The notes below the pieces were generated by a model, which did not search any database, was not told the DNA's origin, and saw only the letters and a program-made list of their open reading frames with translations. From assembly GCF_016597785.1 (NCBI RefSeq), contig NZ_JAENJG010000002.1, positions 124,001-188,000 of the forward strand: a DNA stretch of 64,000 bases. The letters are read 5' to 3'. The translations under genes were made by a program, and so were the position numbers. Below are positions 1-7,466 of this stretch, in pieces; the stretch's first letter is position 1; the number at the start of each line of letters is the position of its first letter. This DNA comes from Leucobacter sp. L43. GTDB taxonomy: Bacteria > Actinomycetota > Actinomycetes > Actinomycetales > Microbacteriaceae.

Positions 1-2
1 GC

Positions 3-1364
3 CACGTCACCATGATCACGCTGGGCGGCATCATCGGCGCGAGCCTCTTCGTCGGTTCGGGAAACGTGATCCGCACCGTCGGCCCGGCCGCCGTGCTCTC
101 GTACCTCATCGGCGGCCTCCTCGTGTTCCTCGCGATGCGCATGCTCGGTGAGATGGCGGCGGCCCGGCCGGCGATCGGCTCGTTCATGGAGTACGCGCGC
201 GTCGGTCTGGGCGACTGGGCCGCCTACCTCGTCGGCTGGCTGTACTGGTACTTCTGGGTGGGCGTGCTCGCCTACGAGGCCGTGCTCGGCGGCGAGACCC
301 TGCACGGGTGGTTCCCGGCACTGCCGTCGTGGGTCGGGTCGCTGCTCCTGCTCGCGATCTTCGTCGGCACCAACCTGATCTCCGTGCGCACCTTCGGCGA
401 GGTCGAGTTCTGGCTCGCGAGCGTCAAGGTGCTCGCGATCGTCGTCTTCCTCGGCGCCGGTGCGCTCTTCGCCTTCGGACTCTGGCCGAACGCGACCTAC
501 TCGATTCCGAACCTCTGGGAGCACGGCGGCTTCGCCCCCAATGGCTTCGGCGTCGCCTTCACCGGCGTCGCGCTCGTCATCTTCTCGTACTTCGGCACCG
601 AGATCGCGGTCATGGCCTCTGCGGAGTCGGAGGATCCGGCCAAGGGCATCCGTCAGGCGACCAGCACCGTGATCTGGCGCATCCTGCTCTTCTTCGTGGG
701 CGCGGTGCTCGTCATCACCACGATCGTTCCCTGGGACGAGCTGCCGGAGCCGGTCGACGTGGCCTCGGCGCCCTTCACGTATGTCTTCGAGCTCTTCGGG
801 CTTCCGGGGGCGGCGATCGTGATGCAGCTCGTCATCTTCACCGCGGTGATCTCCGTGCTGAACTCGGGGCTCTACTCGGCCTCGCGCATGTTCTCCTCCC
901 TTGCGGAGCAGGGCTTCGCGCCCCGATTCGTCGCGAAGAAGGCGAAGAACGGCGTGCCGGTCGCCGCGCTGCTCGCCTCGACCATCGGCGGAGTCGTCGC
1001 GACGATCGTGAACTTCGCGGCTCCCGATTCCGGCGTCTTCGCGTTCATCATGAACTCGGCCGGACTCGTCGCCCTCTTCGTCTACGTCTTCATCGCACTC
1101 ACGCAGATGCGCATGCGACAGAAGATGACCCCGGAGGAAGTCGCGGGGCTCAAGCTCAAGATGTGGCTGCACCCGTGGCTGAATCTGCTGCTCATCGCGG
1201 CCATCGTCGCCGTGCTGATCATCATGCTCACGACGGAGGAGGGGCGCACGCAGGTGTGGACGAGTCTCATCGCGACCGGCGTGCTGGTCGTGTGCTGGCC
1301 CTTCGTGCGGCGGGTGCGGGCGAAGCGCGCGCGTGCGCAGGCATCGGCGGCGCTCGAGGCCTAA
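3..1364 (+). CDS. Amino-acid permease, APC family (5' end outside window)
   Basis: Secondary transporter of the amino acid-polyamine-organocation superfamily, expected to import an amino acid with protons at the cytoplasmic membrane. The reading frame is open to the left edge and the first visible residues, HVTMITLGGIIGASLFVGSG, match the conserved first transmembrane helix of the family, where the residues before the Met are normally part of the protein. The true start is therefore upstream and only a short N-terminus is missing. About 450 residues follow with ten or more hydrophobic segments, and the GEMAAARP motif after helix 2 is typical. The C-terminal tail is short and basic. The substrate cannot be read from the sequence. 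The next gene follows in the same direction with its own promoter-like element. Confidence 0.9.
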   Translation, partial: HVTMITLGGIIGASLFVGSGNVIRTVGPAAVLSYLIGGLLVFLAMRMLGEMAAARPAIGSFMEYARVGLGDWAAYLVGWLYWYFWVGVLAYEAVLGGETLHGWFPALPSWVGSLLLLAIFVGTNLISVRTFGEVEFWLASVKVLAIVVFLGAGALFAFGLWPNATYSIPNLWEHGGFAPNGFGVAFTGVALVIFSYFGTEIAVMASAESEDPAKGIRQATSTVIWRILLFFVGAVLVITTIVPWDELPEPVDVASAPFTYVFELFGLPGAAIVMQLVIFTAVISVLNSGLYSASRMFSSLAEQGFAPRFVAKKAKNGVPVAALLASTIGGVVATIVNFAAPDSGVFAFIMNSAGLVALFVYVFIALTQMRMRQKMTPEEVAGLKLKMWLHPWLNLLLIAAIVAVLIIMLTTEEGRTQVWTSLIATGVLVVCWPFVRRVRAKRARAQASAALEA

Positions 1365-1400
1365 CCGTCTCTCGCCGTTGGCGTGTTCAGCGAACAGTGC

Positions 1401-1406
1401 CACACT
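1401..1406 (+). promoter_or_regulatory. -10-like element for the NYN-domain gene
   Basis: CACACT lies exactly 7 bases before the GTG at 1414, the spacing expected if transcription begins at the start codon (leaderless mRNA). It departs from TANNNT at the first base, so the call is tentative. Confidence 0.35.
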
Positions 1407-1413
1407 GGGGGGC

Positions 1414-2445
1414 GTGGCGGATACTCAGAATGGCCGGGTCGCGGTCTACCTCGACTTCGATAACATCGTGCTCTCGTGGTACGACCGAGTGCACGGGCGC
1501 AATTCGTTCGCGAGGGATCGCCAGCGCATCGCAGAGAACCCGTCCGAGCCCGAGATCGCCGAGCGCCTGCGCGCCGCTGTGGTCGATGTGGGCGCGATCA
1601 TCGACTACGCGTCGTCGTTCGGCACGCTCGTGCTCACGCGGGCGTACGCCGACTGGTCGGCGCCGATGAACGCGGAGTACCGCACGCAGCTCGTCTCGCG
1701 CGCGGTCGATCTGGTGCAGCTCTTCCCGGCCGCCGCCTATGCGAAGAACGGCGCCGATATCCGACTGGCGGTCGACACCGTGGAAGACATGTTCCGGCTC
1801 GACGACCTGACCCACGTGGTCATCGTCGCGGGCGACTCCGATTACGTGCCGCTCGCCCAGCGCTGCAAGCGGCTCGGCCGGTACGTCGTCGGCATCGGCG
1901 TCGCAGGGTCCACCGCGAAGGCGCTGACAGCCGCGTGCGACGAGTTCGCCTCGTACGACGCCCTCCCCGGCATCGAGACCGTGCCGCACGCGCCCGCAGC
2001 TCAGCGCGCGCAGCGCGATGACCAGCCCAAGCGGTCGCGCGGCCGCGGCGGCCGGGGTGCCGCGGCGAGCGAGCCAGCAGCCGAGGCCGAGACCGGGGGC
2101 ACCGTGGAGCAGGACCTCGCGGCTGCGCTCGAGGCCGCTGCGGAGGCGGCCACCGAAGTCGAACCGGGAGACACGATCGACACGATCGAGTCGGGGGAGG
2201 ACGCGGAGATCGCGGTCACCGGCCTGCTGATCCGCGCGCTCTGGCTGAGCCAGGATAAGGACGACTCCGGCTGGCTGTACAGTTCGGCGGTCAAGCAGCA
2301 GATGCGCCGCATGGATCCGTCGTTCAACGAGAAGGCGCTCGGGTTCCGATCCTTCTCCGACTTCTTGAAGTCGCGCTCCGATGTCGCGGAGCTCGAGGAG
2401 ACCGGGCACGAGCGACTCGTGCGCCTGCGAGACCAGAGCGCGTAG
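1414..2445 (+). CDS. NYN-domain RNase-like protein with C-terminal LOTUS (OST-HTH) domain
   Basis: 343-residue soluble protein. The NYN domain (about residues 9-165) is a PIN-like nuclease fold; its acidic residues are visible in VYLDFDNIV (Asp14, Asp16), in the segment GADIRLAVDTVEDM and in VAGDSDY near residue 141. A charged, Ala/Glu-rich linker of about 100 residues with basic RGRGGRG follows. Residues about 262-343 look like a LOTUS/OST-HTH domain, a winged helix that binds RNA. The family is expected to cleave or bind RNA, but the substrate is unknown. I chose GTG 1414 because the conserved NYN strand begins at once and a -10-like element lies 7 bases upstream; an ATG at 1333 would overlap the permease gene and add unrelated residues. 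Confidence 0.85.
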   Translation: MADTQNGRVAVYLDFDNIVLSWYDRVHGRNSFARDRQRIAENPSEPEIAERLRAAVVDVGAIIDYASSFGTLVLTRAYADWSAPMNAEYRTQLVSRAVDLVQLFPAAAYAKNGADIRLAVDTVEDMFRLDDLTHVVIVAGDSDYVPLAQRCKRLGRYVVGIGVAGSTAKALTAACDEFASYDALPGIETVPHAPAAQRAQRDDQPKRSRGRGGRGAAASEPAAEAETGGTVEQDLAAALEAAAEAATEVEPGDTIDTIESGEDAEIAVTGLLIRALWLSQDKDDSGWLYSSAVKQQMRRMDPSFNEKALGFRSFSDFLKSRSDVAELEETGHERLVRLRDQSA

Positions 2446-2478
2446 CGCGACGGGATCCAGCGGGCTCCGCGCCTCGGA

Positions 2479-3558
2479 TCAGGCCGCTCGGGCGCTGCCC
2501 AGCAGATATCGCCGCACACCGGCGGCCGCCGACCGGCCAGCCCGATTCGCTCCGATCGTGCTCGCGGACGGGCCGTATCCGACGAGCTGCACGCGGGCGT
2601 CGGCGACCGCAGTCGTGCCGCGCCCGCCGCGATCGAGCTGGATGCCGCCGGCCGCGCTCCGCAGATGCAGCGGCGCGAGGTGCGCGATGGCCGGGCGGAA
2701 CCCGGTCGCCCACAGAATGATGTCAACGCGTTCGAACGTGCCGTCGGCCCACCGCACCCCGTCGCGCTCGACGCTCGCGAACATCGGCCGCCGCCCGCGA
2801 TACGCCCCGAGGCGCTCGGCCTCGCGTTCCTGCTCGCGCAGCATGAGGCCGGTGACACTCACGACGCTCTGCGGAGGCAGGCCGGCTGCGACGCGCTGCT
2901 CGACGAGCGCCACGGAGGCGGCTCCGGCCTCCGGGGTGAAATCGTCGGTGCGCCACACGGGCTCGCTCCTGGTCGCCCAGATCGTGTCGGTGAGCGGAGC
3001 GATCGCTCCCAGGAACTGCACCGCCGAAGCGCCGCCGCCGACCACGAGCGTCCGCTTGCCGATGAAGTGCTGGGGTCCTGGATATCCGACCGTGTGGAAC
3101 TGCTCGCCGGCGAACGCCTCCATGCCAGGGTAGCGCGGCACGAACGGCTGCGACCACGTGCCCGTGGCGTTGACGAGGGTGCGCGAGCGCAGGCTCCGGT
3201 CGCCGGTGGTGACGACGAGCGTCTCGGGATCCTGCGCGTCGTTCTGCACGCGGTCGACGTGCGCGGGCCGGATCACCGGCAGTGCGTGCTCCCGCTCGTA
3301 CTCGGTGAAGTAAGCGGGAATGGCGGCGTTCGCCCGGTCCTCGGTGCGCGGGGGCGGTAGCGAACCGGGAAGCTCGGCGACGCCGTGCACGTCTCGCATC
3401 GTGAGCGCATCCCAGCGATGCTGCCACGCACCACCCGGCTCGCGGTCGGCGTCGAGCACCAGGTGCCGGATGCCGAGCCGCTGCAGGTGGAACGAGGCCG
3501 ACAGTCCGGCCTGCCCGGCACCGATGACGATGCTGTCGAGGAGGCCGGTGTCGTTCAC
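2479..3558 (-). CDS. FAD/NAD(P)-dependent oxidoreductase, flavin monooxygenase-like
   Basis: 359-residue enzyme of the pyridine-nucleotide-disulphide / flavin-containing monooxygenase group. It has an N-terminal FAD Rossmann motif, IGAGQAG (residues 12-18), and a second dinucleotide motif, VVGGGASAV (about 172-180), for NAD(P)H. Two ATG signatures link the domains (VNATGTW at about 130 and LWATGFRP near 290). The order FAD site, linker, NADPH site fits single-component monooxygenases that oxidise N or S atoms, but the substrate is not evident. It is convergent with the NYN gene (34-base gap) and shares strand with the azoreductase 43 bases upstream, so the two may be co-transcribed. Confidence 0.82.
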   Translation of the reverse strand: MNDTGLLDSIVIGAGQAGLSASFHLQRLGIRHLVLDADREPGGAWQHRWDALTMRDVHGVAELPGSLPPPRTEDRANAAIPAYFTEYEREHALPVIRPAHVDRVQNDAQDPETLVVTTGDRSLRSRTLVNATGTWSQPFVPRYPGMEAFAGEQFHTVGYPGPQHFIGKRTLVVGGGASAVQFLGAIAPLTDTIWATRSEPVWRTDDFTPEAGAASVALVEQRVAAGLPPQSVVSVTGLMLREQEREAERLGAYRGRRPMFASVERDGVRWADGTFERVDIILWATGFRPAIAHLAPLHLRSAAGGIQLDRGGRGTTAVADARVQLVGYGPSASTIGANRAGRSAAAGVRRYLLGSARAA

Positions 3559-3601
3559 AGCAGGTGCAACCGGCGGTGAGCGGAACCCATTCCCGGCGGG
3601 G

Positions 3602-4258
3602 TCAGGCGGAGCGCTGCGTCCGCAGTTCCGCGAGCTCGCGGCCTGAACGAGTCGCGTCTGCTTCGGCCTGCTCCTTGAGCGACGCCGCCAGATCCGCGAA
3701 GGCGTCGAGTGCGGGGTTCACGCCGACGAGGGTGAACGGCCGCTCGACGATGCGCAGATCGAGGCCCCACACATCCTCGAGCACTCGGCGCAGCCACGGG
3801 GTGGAGTGATCCCAGCCCTCCTTCGGGGTGCCGGGCCCGTAGTTGCCGCCGAGCACGGTGACGAGTGTCGCCGGCTTGCCCTGCAGGGCGGTGCCTTCGG
3901 GGTTGATGCGCGGGTCGGTGTACGCGACGTCGAACCAGGTCTTGAAGTGCTGCGAGACGCCGAAGTTGTAGAGCGGTACCGTGAAGAGGAGCGCGTCGGC
4001 CGTGATGAGTTCATCTGCGAGCGTCGTGGCGAATGCCATCGCGTCGCGCTGCGCTGGGCTCCGTTCGCTCTCGGGAACGAACCCGCCCGTGACGGCGGCC
4101 TGCCACACCTCGGCGGAGATGGGCTCGGCGGCGAGGTCGCGGCGCACCACGTCCGTCTCGGGATGAGAGTCGACCCACTCCTGCTCGACGCGGTCGCCGA
4201 GCGCGCGGCTCGCGGAGGTTGCGGGGAGGATGCTCGCATCCAGGCGGAAGAATGTCAT
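3602..4258 (-). CDS. FMN-dependent NADH:quinone/azo oxidoreductase (AzoR-like flavodoxin fold)
   Basis: 218-residue cytoplasmic flavoprotein of the flavodoxin-2 fold. It would reduce quinones or azo compounds with NAD(P)H by two-electron transfer. Family features are the N-terminal DASILPATSASR segment (phosphate loop for FMN), the VPLYNFGVSQHFKTWFD region that packs under the flavin, and VLGGNYGPGTPKEGWDH. The length fits AzoR enzymes (about 200-220). It is divergent from an HxlR-type regulator with a palindrome between them, as in the Bacillus YodB/azoreductase type of quinone and thiol-stress circuit. I infer induction by electrophiles such as quinones. Confidence 0.85.
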   Translation of the reverse strand: MTFFRLDASILPATSASRALGDRVEQEWVDSHPETDVVRRDLAAEPISAEVWQAAVTGGFVPESERSPAQRDAMAFATTLADELITADALLFTVPLYNFGVSQHFKTWFDVAYTDPRINPEGTALQGKPATLVTVLGGNYGPGTPKEGWDHSTPWLRRVLEDVWGLDLRIVERPFTLVGVNPALDAFADLAASLKEQAEADATRSGRELAELRTQRSA

Positions 4259-4278
4259 GCGGACTCCGATTCATTGAT

Positions 4279-4293
4279 TATGAGTCGCTCATA
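4279..4293. promoter_or_regulatory. Palindromic operator, likely for the HxlR regulator
   Basis: TATGAG-TCG-CTCATA is a perfect 6-base inverted repeat with a 3-base spacer, in an AT-rich island between the divergent azoreductase and HxlR genes. Its place and symmetry fit a dimeric winged-helix repressor. The binding protein is inferred. Confidence 0.55.
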
Positions 4294-4325
4294 TTTTCAG
4301 AGTGACTTCGGTGAGTGTAGCACCG

Positions 4326-4331
4326 TAGAAT
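4326..4331 (+). promoter_or_regulatory. -10 element of the HxlR gene
   Basis: TAGAAT ends 7 bases before ATG 4338, predicting transcription from or next to that ATG. This favours ATG 4338 over the in-frame GTG at 4332, which directly abuts the -10 hexamer. Confidence 0.5.
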
Positions 4332-4337
4332 GTGGGT

Positions 4338-4682
4338 ATGGAAGCCCCGCAGCACGATCGGCACGAGTGCGACGCCGCCGTCAGCCTCGCGTTCTCGATC
4401 CTCGGGAAGCGTTGGAACGGCATGATCATCGACGCCCTCGGCGACGGTCCACTCGCCTTCGCGGAGGTGCGCCGGGCGGTCTCCGGTATCAGCGACGCGG
4501 TGCTCTCCGACCGCCTCGCGGAGCTCGCCGAGGCGAAGCTCGTCTCCCGGACCGTCGCTCCCGGCCCGCCCGTTTCGGTGTCGTATGCGCTCACCGTCGG
4601 CGGCGAGCAGCTCGTGCCGGTGCTCGCCGACCTGGGGAAGTGGGCGTCCGCGAACCTGACCCCAGCCCCTCGCCGGGACTGA
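4338..4682 (+). CDS. HxlR-family winged-helix transcriptional regulator
   Basis: 114-residue regulator. The HECDAAVSLAFSILGKRW opening with a conserved Cys near residue 10, followed by RRAVSGISDAVLSDRLAELAEAKLV, is the classic HxlR winged helix. In YodB-type members the N-terminal Cys senses quinones or thiol-reactive compounds; the Cys is present here. It is divergent from an azoreductase and probably represses it and itself through the palindrome at 4279-4293. The transcript looks leaderless from ATG 4338. It is convergent with the MFS gene at 4701. Confidence 0.88.
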   Translation: MEAPQHDRHECDAAVSLAFSILGKRWNGMIIDALGDGPLAFAEVRRAVSGISDAVLSDRLAELAEAKLVSRTVAPGPPVSVSYALTVGGEQLVPVLADLGKWASANLTPAPRRD

Positions 4683-4700
4683 CAGGGGCGTCGCGACGCG

Positions 4701-6146
4701 TCAGTTCGGGAAGGCTGGGCGCTGCTCGCCCGCCGACCGCGGGATCAGCAGCGACAGCACCAGCGCGATCACGCCGGCGGCGATCGCCAGCCAGAAGCAG
4801 ACGTCGAATGCGGCGCGGCTCGGGATCGACTGCCCGTTGAACTCGATCGTCATCGAGGCGAGCACCCCGCCCATGACCGCGGACGCGCTCGATGTGCCGA
4901 CCGACCGGAACAGCGCGTTGAGCCCGTTCGACGCTCCCGTCTCATGCGCGGGCACCGACCGCATGATGATCATCGGCATCGCTGCGAAGCTGAACCCGAT
5001 GCCCACGCCGATGAAGAGGTTCGCCGCGAAGATGTGCCACACCTCGCTCGACCAGAGCAGCACGAACACGTACGCGAGCACGATCGCGGCCGTGCCGGCG
5101 GTGAACAGCGGCCTGGGGCCGACGGTGCGCTCGAGCCAGCCGGAGAGGGGGGACAGGATCATCATCACGATCCCGGCCGGCATCACGATGAGCGCGGCCT
5201 GCATCATGTCGAGACCGAAGCCGGATCCCGACGCGACGGGCAGCTCGAGCAGCTGGGGGAACGCGACGTTGGAGGAGAACAGGGCGAACCCCATGCCGAT
5301 CGCCGCGACATTCGTGAAGAGCACGGCGGGGCGAGCGGCGACGCGGAGATCGAGCAGCGGATCCTTCGCTCGCAACTGGTACCAGCCCCAGAGCAGCAGC
5401 ACGACGACGCCGCCGATGATGGTCGTGAGCGTCAGGGGCGAGGTCCAGCCCCACTGCGCCCCGCGCGAAACGAAGAGCAGAATCCCCGAGAGGCCGACTG
5501 CGAGGCCGAAGGCTCCGAGGATGTCGAGACGACCGCCGGAACGCAGCACGTCGCCCGGAACGCACCAGGCGATCATCGGGACCCCGAGCACTCCGAGCCC
5601 GGCCGCAAGCCAGAAGAGCGCGTGCCAGTCGGCGTTGATCGCGAGGTAGGCGGCGAGCGGCATGCCGACGGCGCCGCCGACTCCCATGGTCGCGCTCATC
5701 AGAGCCACTGCGGTGCTCAGTCGCTCGGGCGGCAGCACGTCGCGCATGATCGCGATGCCGAGCGGAATCACTCCCGTCACCGCGCCCTGCAATGCGCGAC
5801 CGATGATCACGCCGACGATCGAGCCGGCGACCGCGGCGATCACCGATCCGACCACGAGCAGGGCGAGCAGCACGAGGACGACCCGCTTCTTGCCGAAGAG
5901 GTCGCCGAGCCGTCCCGAGATCGGCGTCGCGATGGCGGCGACGAGCAGCGTGATGGTGACCACCCATGACGTGTCTTCGCGGGAGGCATCCAGCAGCCTC
6001 GGGAGTTCGGCTTGGAGCGGAACGACGAGGGTGAACATGAACGAGGAGCAGAGCCCCGCGTACGCGAGCGCTGCGACCGTGGCCCAGCGCGGCGGGGTGC
6101 GGGAGAGGCGGCTTCTGCCTCCCCGATCCGCATTCCTCACGCACAC
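4701..6146 (-). CDS. MFS transporter, DHA2 (14-helix) drug:proton antiporter type
   Basis: 481-residue membrane protein with about 14 hydrophobic segments. The motif GRLGDLFGKKRVVL between helices 2 and 3 is the MFS motif A, and the sequence LGIAIMRDVLPPERLSTAVAL in helix 4-5 is typical of EmrB/QacA relatives. Expected to export a small molecule with the proton gradient. The GTG start gives a basic N-terminus before helix 1. It lies 36 bases downstream of the dehydrogenase gene on the same strand, so the two likely form an operon under the divergent operator at 7387. That would make it the exporter, or importer, of this catabolic regulon, although the family name suggests drugs. Confidence 0.87.
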   Translation of the reverse strand: MCVRNADRGGRSRLSRTPPRWATVAALAYAGLCSSFMFTLVVPLQAELPRLLDASREDTSWVVTITLLVAAIATPISGRLGDLFGKKRVVLVLLALLVVGSVIAAVAGSIVGVIIGRALQGAVTGVIPLGIAIMRDVLPPERLSTAVALMSATMGVGGAVGMPLAAYLAINADWHALFWLAAGLGVLGVPMIAWCVPGDVLRSGGRLDILGAFGLAVGLSGILLFVSRGAQWGWTSPLTLTTIIGGVVVLLLWGWYQLRAKDPLLDLRVAARPAVLFTNVAAIGMGFALFSSNVAFPQLLELPVASGSGFGLDMMQAALIVMPAGIVMMILSPLSGWLERTVGPRPLFTAGTAAIVLAYVFVLLWSSEVWHIFAANLFIGVGIGFSFAAMPMIIMRSVPAHETGASNGLNALFRSVGTSSASAVMGGVLASMTIEFNGQSIPSRAAFDVCFWLAIAAGVIALVLSLLIPRSAGEQRPAFPN

Positions 6147-6182
6147 ACCCTATCGGTGCGGGCGGGACCCTCCCTGCCGGCG

Positions 6183-7319
6183 TCAGCGGGCGAGCCGCGA
6201 CGGCGCCATGCCCGCGAGCACCCCGAGGAGGGAGTCGGGCACGAGTGCCGTGTCGGCGCGCCCCTCGCGCACGATCGCCGCGATGCGCGACCCGAGTTCC
6301 GAGGTCGAGGCTCCCATGTCGGCACCGGCCAGGCTCGGCAGCGACCCGAGCACCTCGACGGTCGCAGCCTCGACCGCACGTGCCGCTTCGCCCTCGCCGA
6401 GATGGCCGAGCATGAGTGCGAGCGAGAGGATCGCGCCGGCCGGGTTCGCCCACCCCTTGCCCGCGATGTCGGGCGCCGATCCGTGGATGGCCTCGAACAT
6501 GCTCGGGGCGCTGCCGTCGAGGTTGAGGTTCGCGCTGGTGGCGACCCCGAGCCCGCCCTGGATCACGGCGCCCAGGTCGGTGATGATGTCCCCGAAGAGG
6601 TTGTCGGTGACGACCACGTCGAAGCGCTCCGGGGTGAGCGGCAGGTGGAAGCACATCGCGTCGACGTGCACGTAGTCGACCTCCACCTCGGGGTAGCGGG
6701 CGCCCACCTCGGCGACCACCTGCTGCCAGAGCTGCCCGGCAGCCACGAGGATGTTGGTCTTGTGGCAGAGCGTCAGCTTCTTGCGGCGCCCGAGTGCGAG
6801 GCGGAACGCGAAGTCGACGACGCGTTCGATGCCGGCGTGGGTGTTGAGCGACTCCTGCATGGCGACCGCGTTGGGCGTGCCGGCGTGCACGGTCGAACCG
6901 CGGCCGACGTAGGCGCCCTCGGTGTTCTCGCGCACGATCACCATCTCGCAGCGCTCCGGGGTGAGCTCGGCGATCGGGGTCGGAACGCCCGGGTACAGCC
7001 GCACCGGGCGCACGTTCGCCGCCTGCTGGAAGCGCTGGCGCATCTCGAGGATGAAGCCGCGCTCGAGGATGCCGGGGGTGACTCTCGGGTCTCCCATGGA
7101 GCCGAAGAGGATCGCCTGCTTGTCGCGGAGCTGCGCCTCGACGGCGTCGAACAGCTCCCCGGTCTCGAGGTAGTGGTTCGCTCCAGCCGCGAAGGTGCTG
7201 CGGTCGGTCGAGAAGCCGAATCGTTCCTCCGCGGCGTCGAGCACCTCGAGCGCGCACCCGACGACCTCCGGACCGATTCCGTCTCCGGGGAGTACCGCGA
7301 TGGCGTAGCTGTTCGTCAT
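6183..7319 (-). CDS. Beta-decarboxylating dehydrogenase (isopropylmalate/tartrate dehydrogenase family)
   Basis: 378-residue NAD(P)-dependent enzyme that oxidises and decarboxylates a 2-hydroxy-3-carboxy acid such as 3-isopropylmalate, tartrate or a homologue. Visible are VLPGDGIGPEV at the N-terminus, VRENTEGAYVGRG (substrate and cofactor loop), the conserved Lys in CHKTNI, DAMCFHLP, and the metal and substrate Asp region TDNLFGDIITDLGA. It is not next to leuA, leuC or leuD. Its neighbours are an MFS transporter, an aldehyde dehydrogenase, an SDR and a peptide-type ABC importer, so a catabolic role is more likely than leucine synthesis. A good RBS (AAAGGA) precedes the ATG. It is divergent from the aldehyde dehydrogenase across the operator. 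Confidence 0.8.
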   Translation of the reverse strand: MTNSYAIAVLPGDGIGPEVVGCALEVLDAAEERFGFSTDRSTFAAGANHYLETGELFDAVEAQLRDKQAILFGSMGDPRVTPGILERGFILEMRQRFQQAANVRPVRLYPGVPTPIAELTPERCEMVIVRENTEGAYVGRGSTVHAGTPNAVAMQESLNTHAGIERVVDFAFRLALGRRKKLTLCHKTNILVAAGQLWQQVVAEVGARYPEVEVDYVHVDAMCFHLPLTPERFDVVVTDNLFGDIITDLGAVIQGGLGVATSANLNLDGSAPSMFEAIHGSAPDIAGKGWANPAGAILSLALMLGHLGEGEAARAVEAATVEVLGSLPSLAGADMGASTSELGSRIAAIVREGRADTALVPDSLLGVLAGMAPSRLAR

Positions 7320-7378
7320 GTCGATCCTTTCGAGAACGTGCGGCCGCTCGCGCCTTGGAGATGGGCCTCTGGTGAACT

Positions 7379-7384
7379 ATATTA
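7379..7384 (+). promoter_or_regulatory. -10 element of the aldehyde dehydrogenase operon, overlapping a minus-strand -10
   Basis: TATATT followed within 10 bases by the operator at 7387-7397, which would cover the start of transcription. On the minus strand TATAGT (7382-7377) could serve the dehydrogenase gene. This AT-rich patch stands out in the GC-rich region. Confidence 0.45.
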
Positions 7385-7386
7385 AA

Positions 7387-7397
7387 TGGTAAGACCA
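7387..7397. promoter_or_regulatory. GntR/FCD-type operator (site 1)
   Basis: TGGTAAGACCA has TGGT/ACCA arms, the form expected for FadR/FCD-subfamily GntR proteins. The 14-base context ATGGTAAGACCACT recurs with one change at 16779-16792 upstream of the GntR gene itself. It lies in the overlapping divergent promoters of the two dehydrogenase operons. Confidence 0.65.
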
Positions 7398-7466
7398 CTC
7401 GGCGCGAAGGGTTCGCGTGCACGGCCGCACGTGAACGGATCCGCCGCCCGCTGCAGAGGAACCACC

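Noticed and set aside
6183..7319. Annotation as leuB
   Set aside because: Family fits but context is catabolic and no leu genes are near, so no gene symbol was given.
7386..7466. Upstream ATG 7386 as start of the aldehyde dehydrogenase
   Set aside because: It lies inside the operator and -10 region, has no RBS and adds unrelated residues; ATG 7467 has a good RBS.
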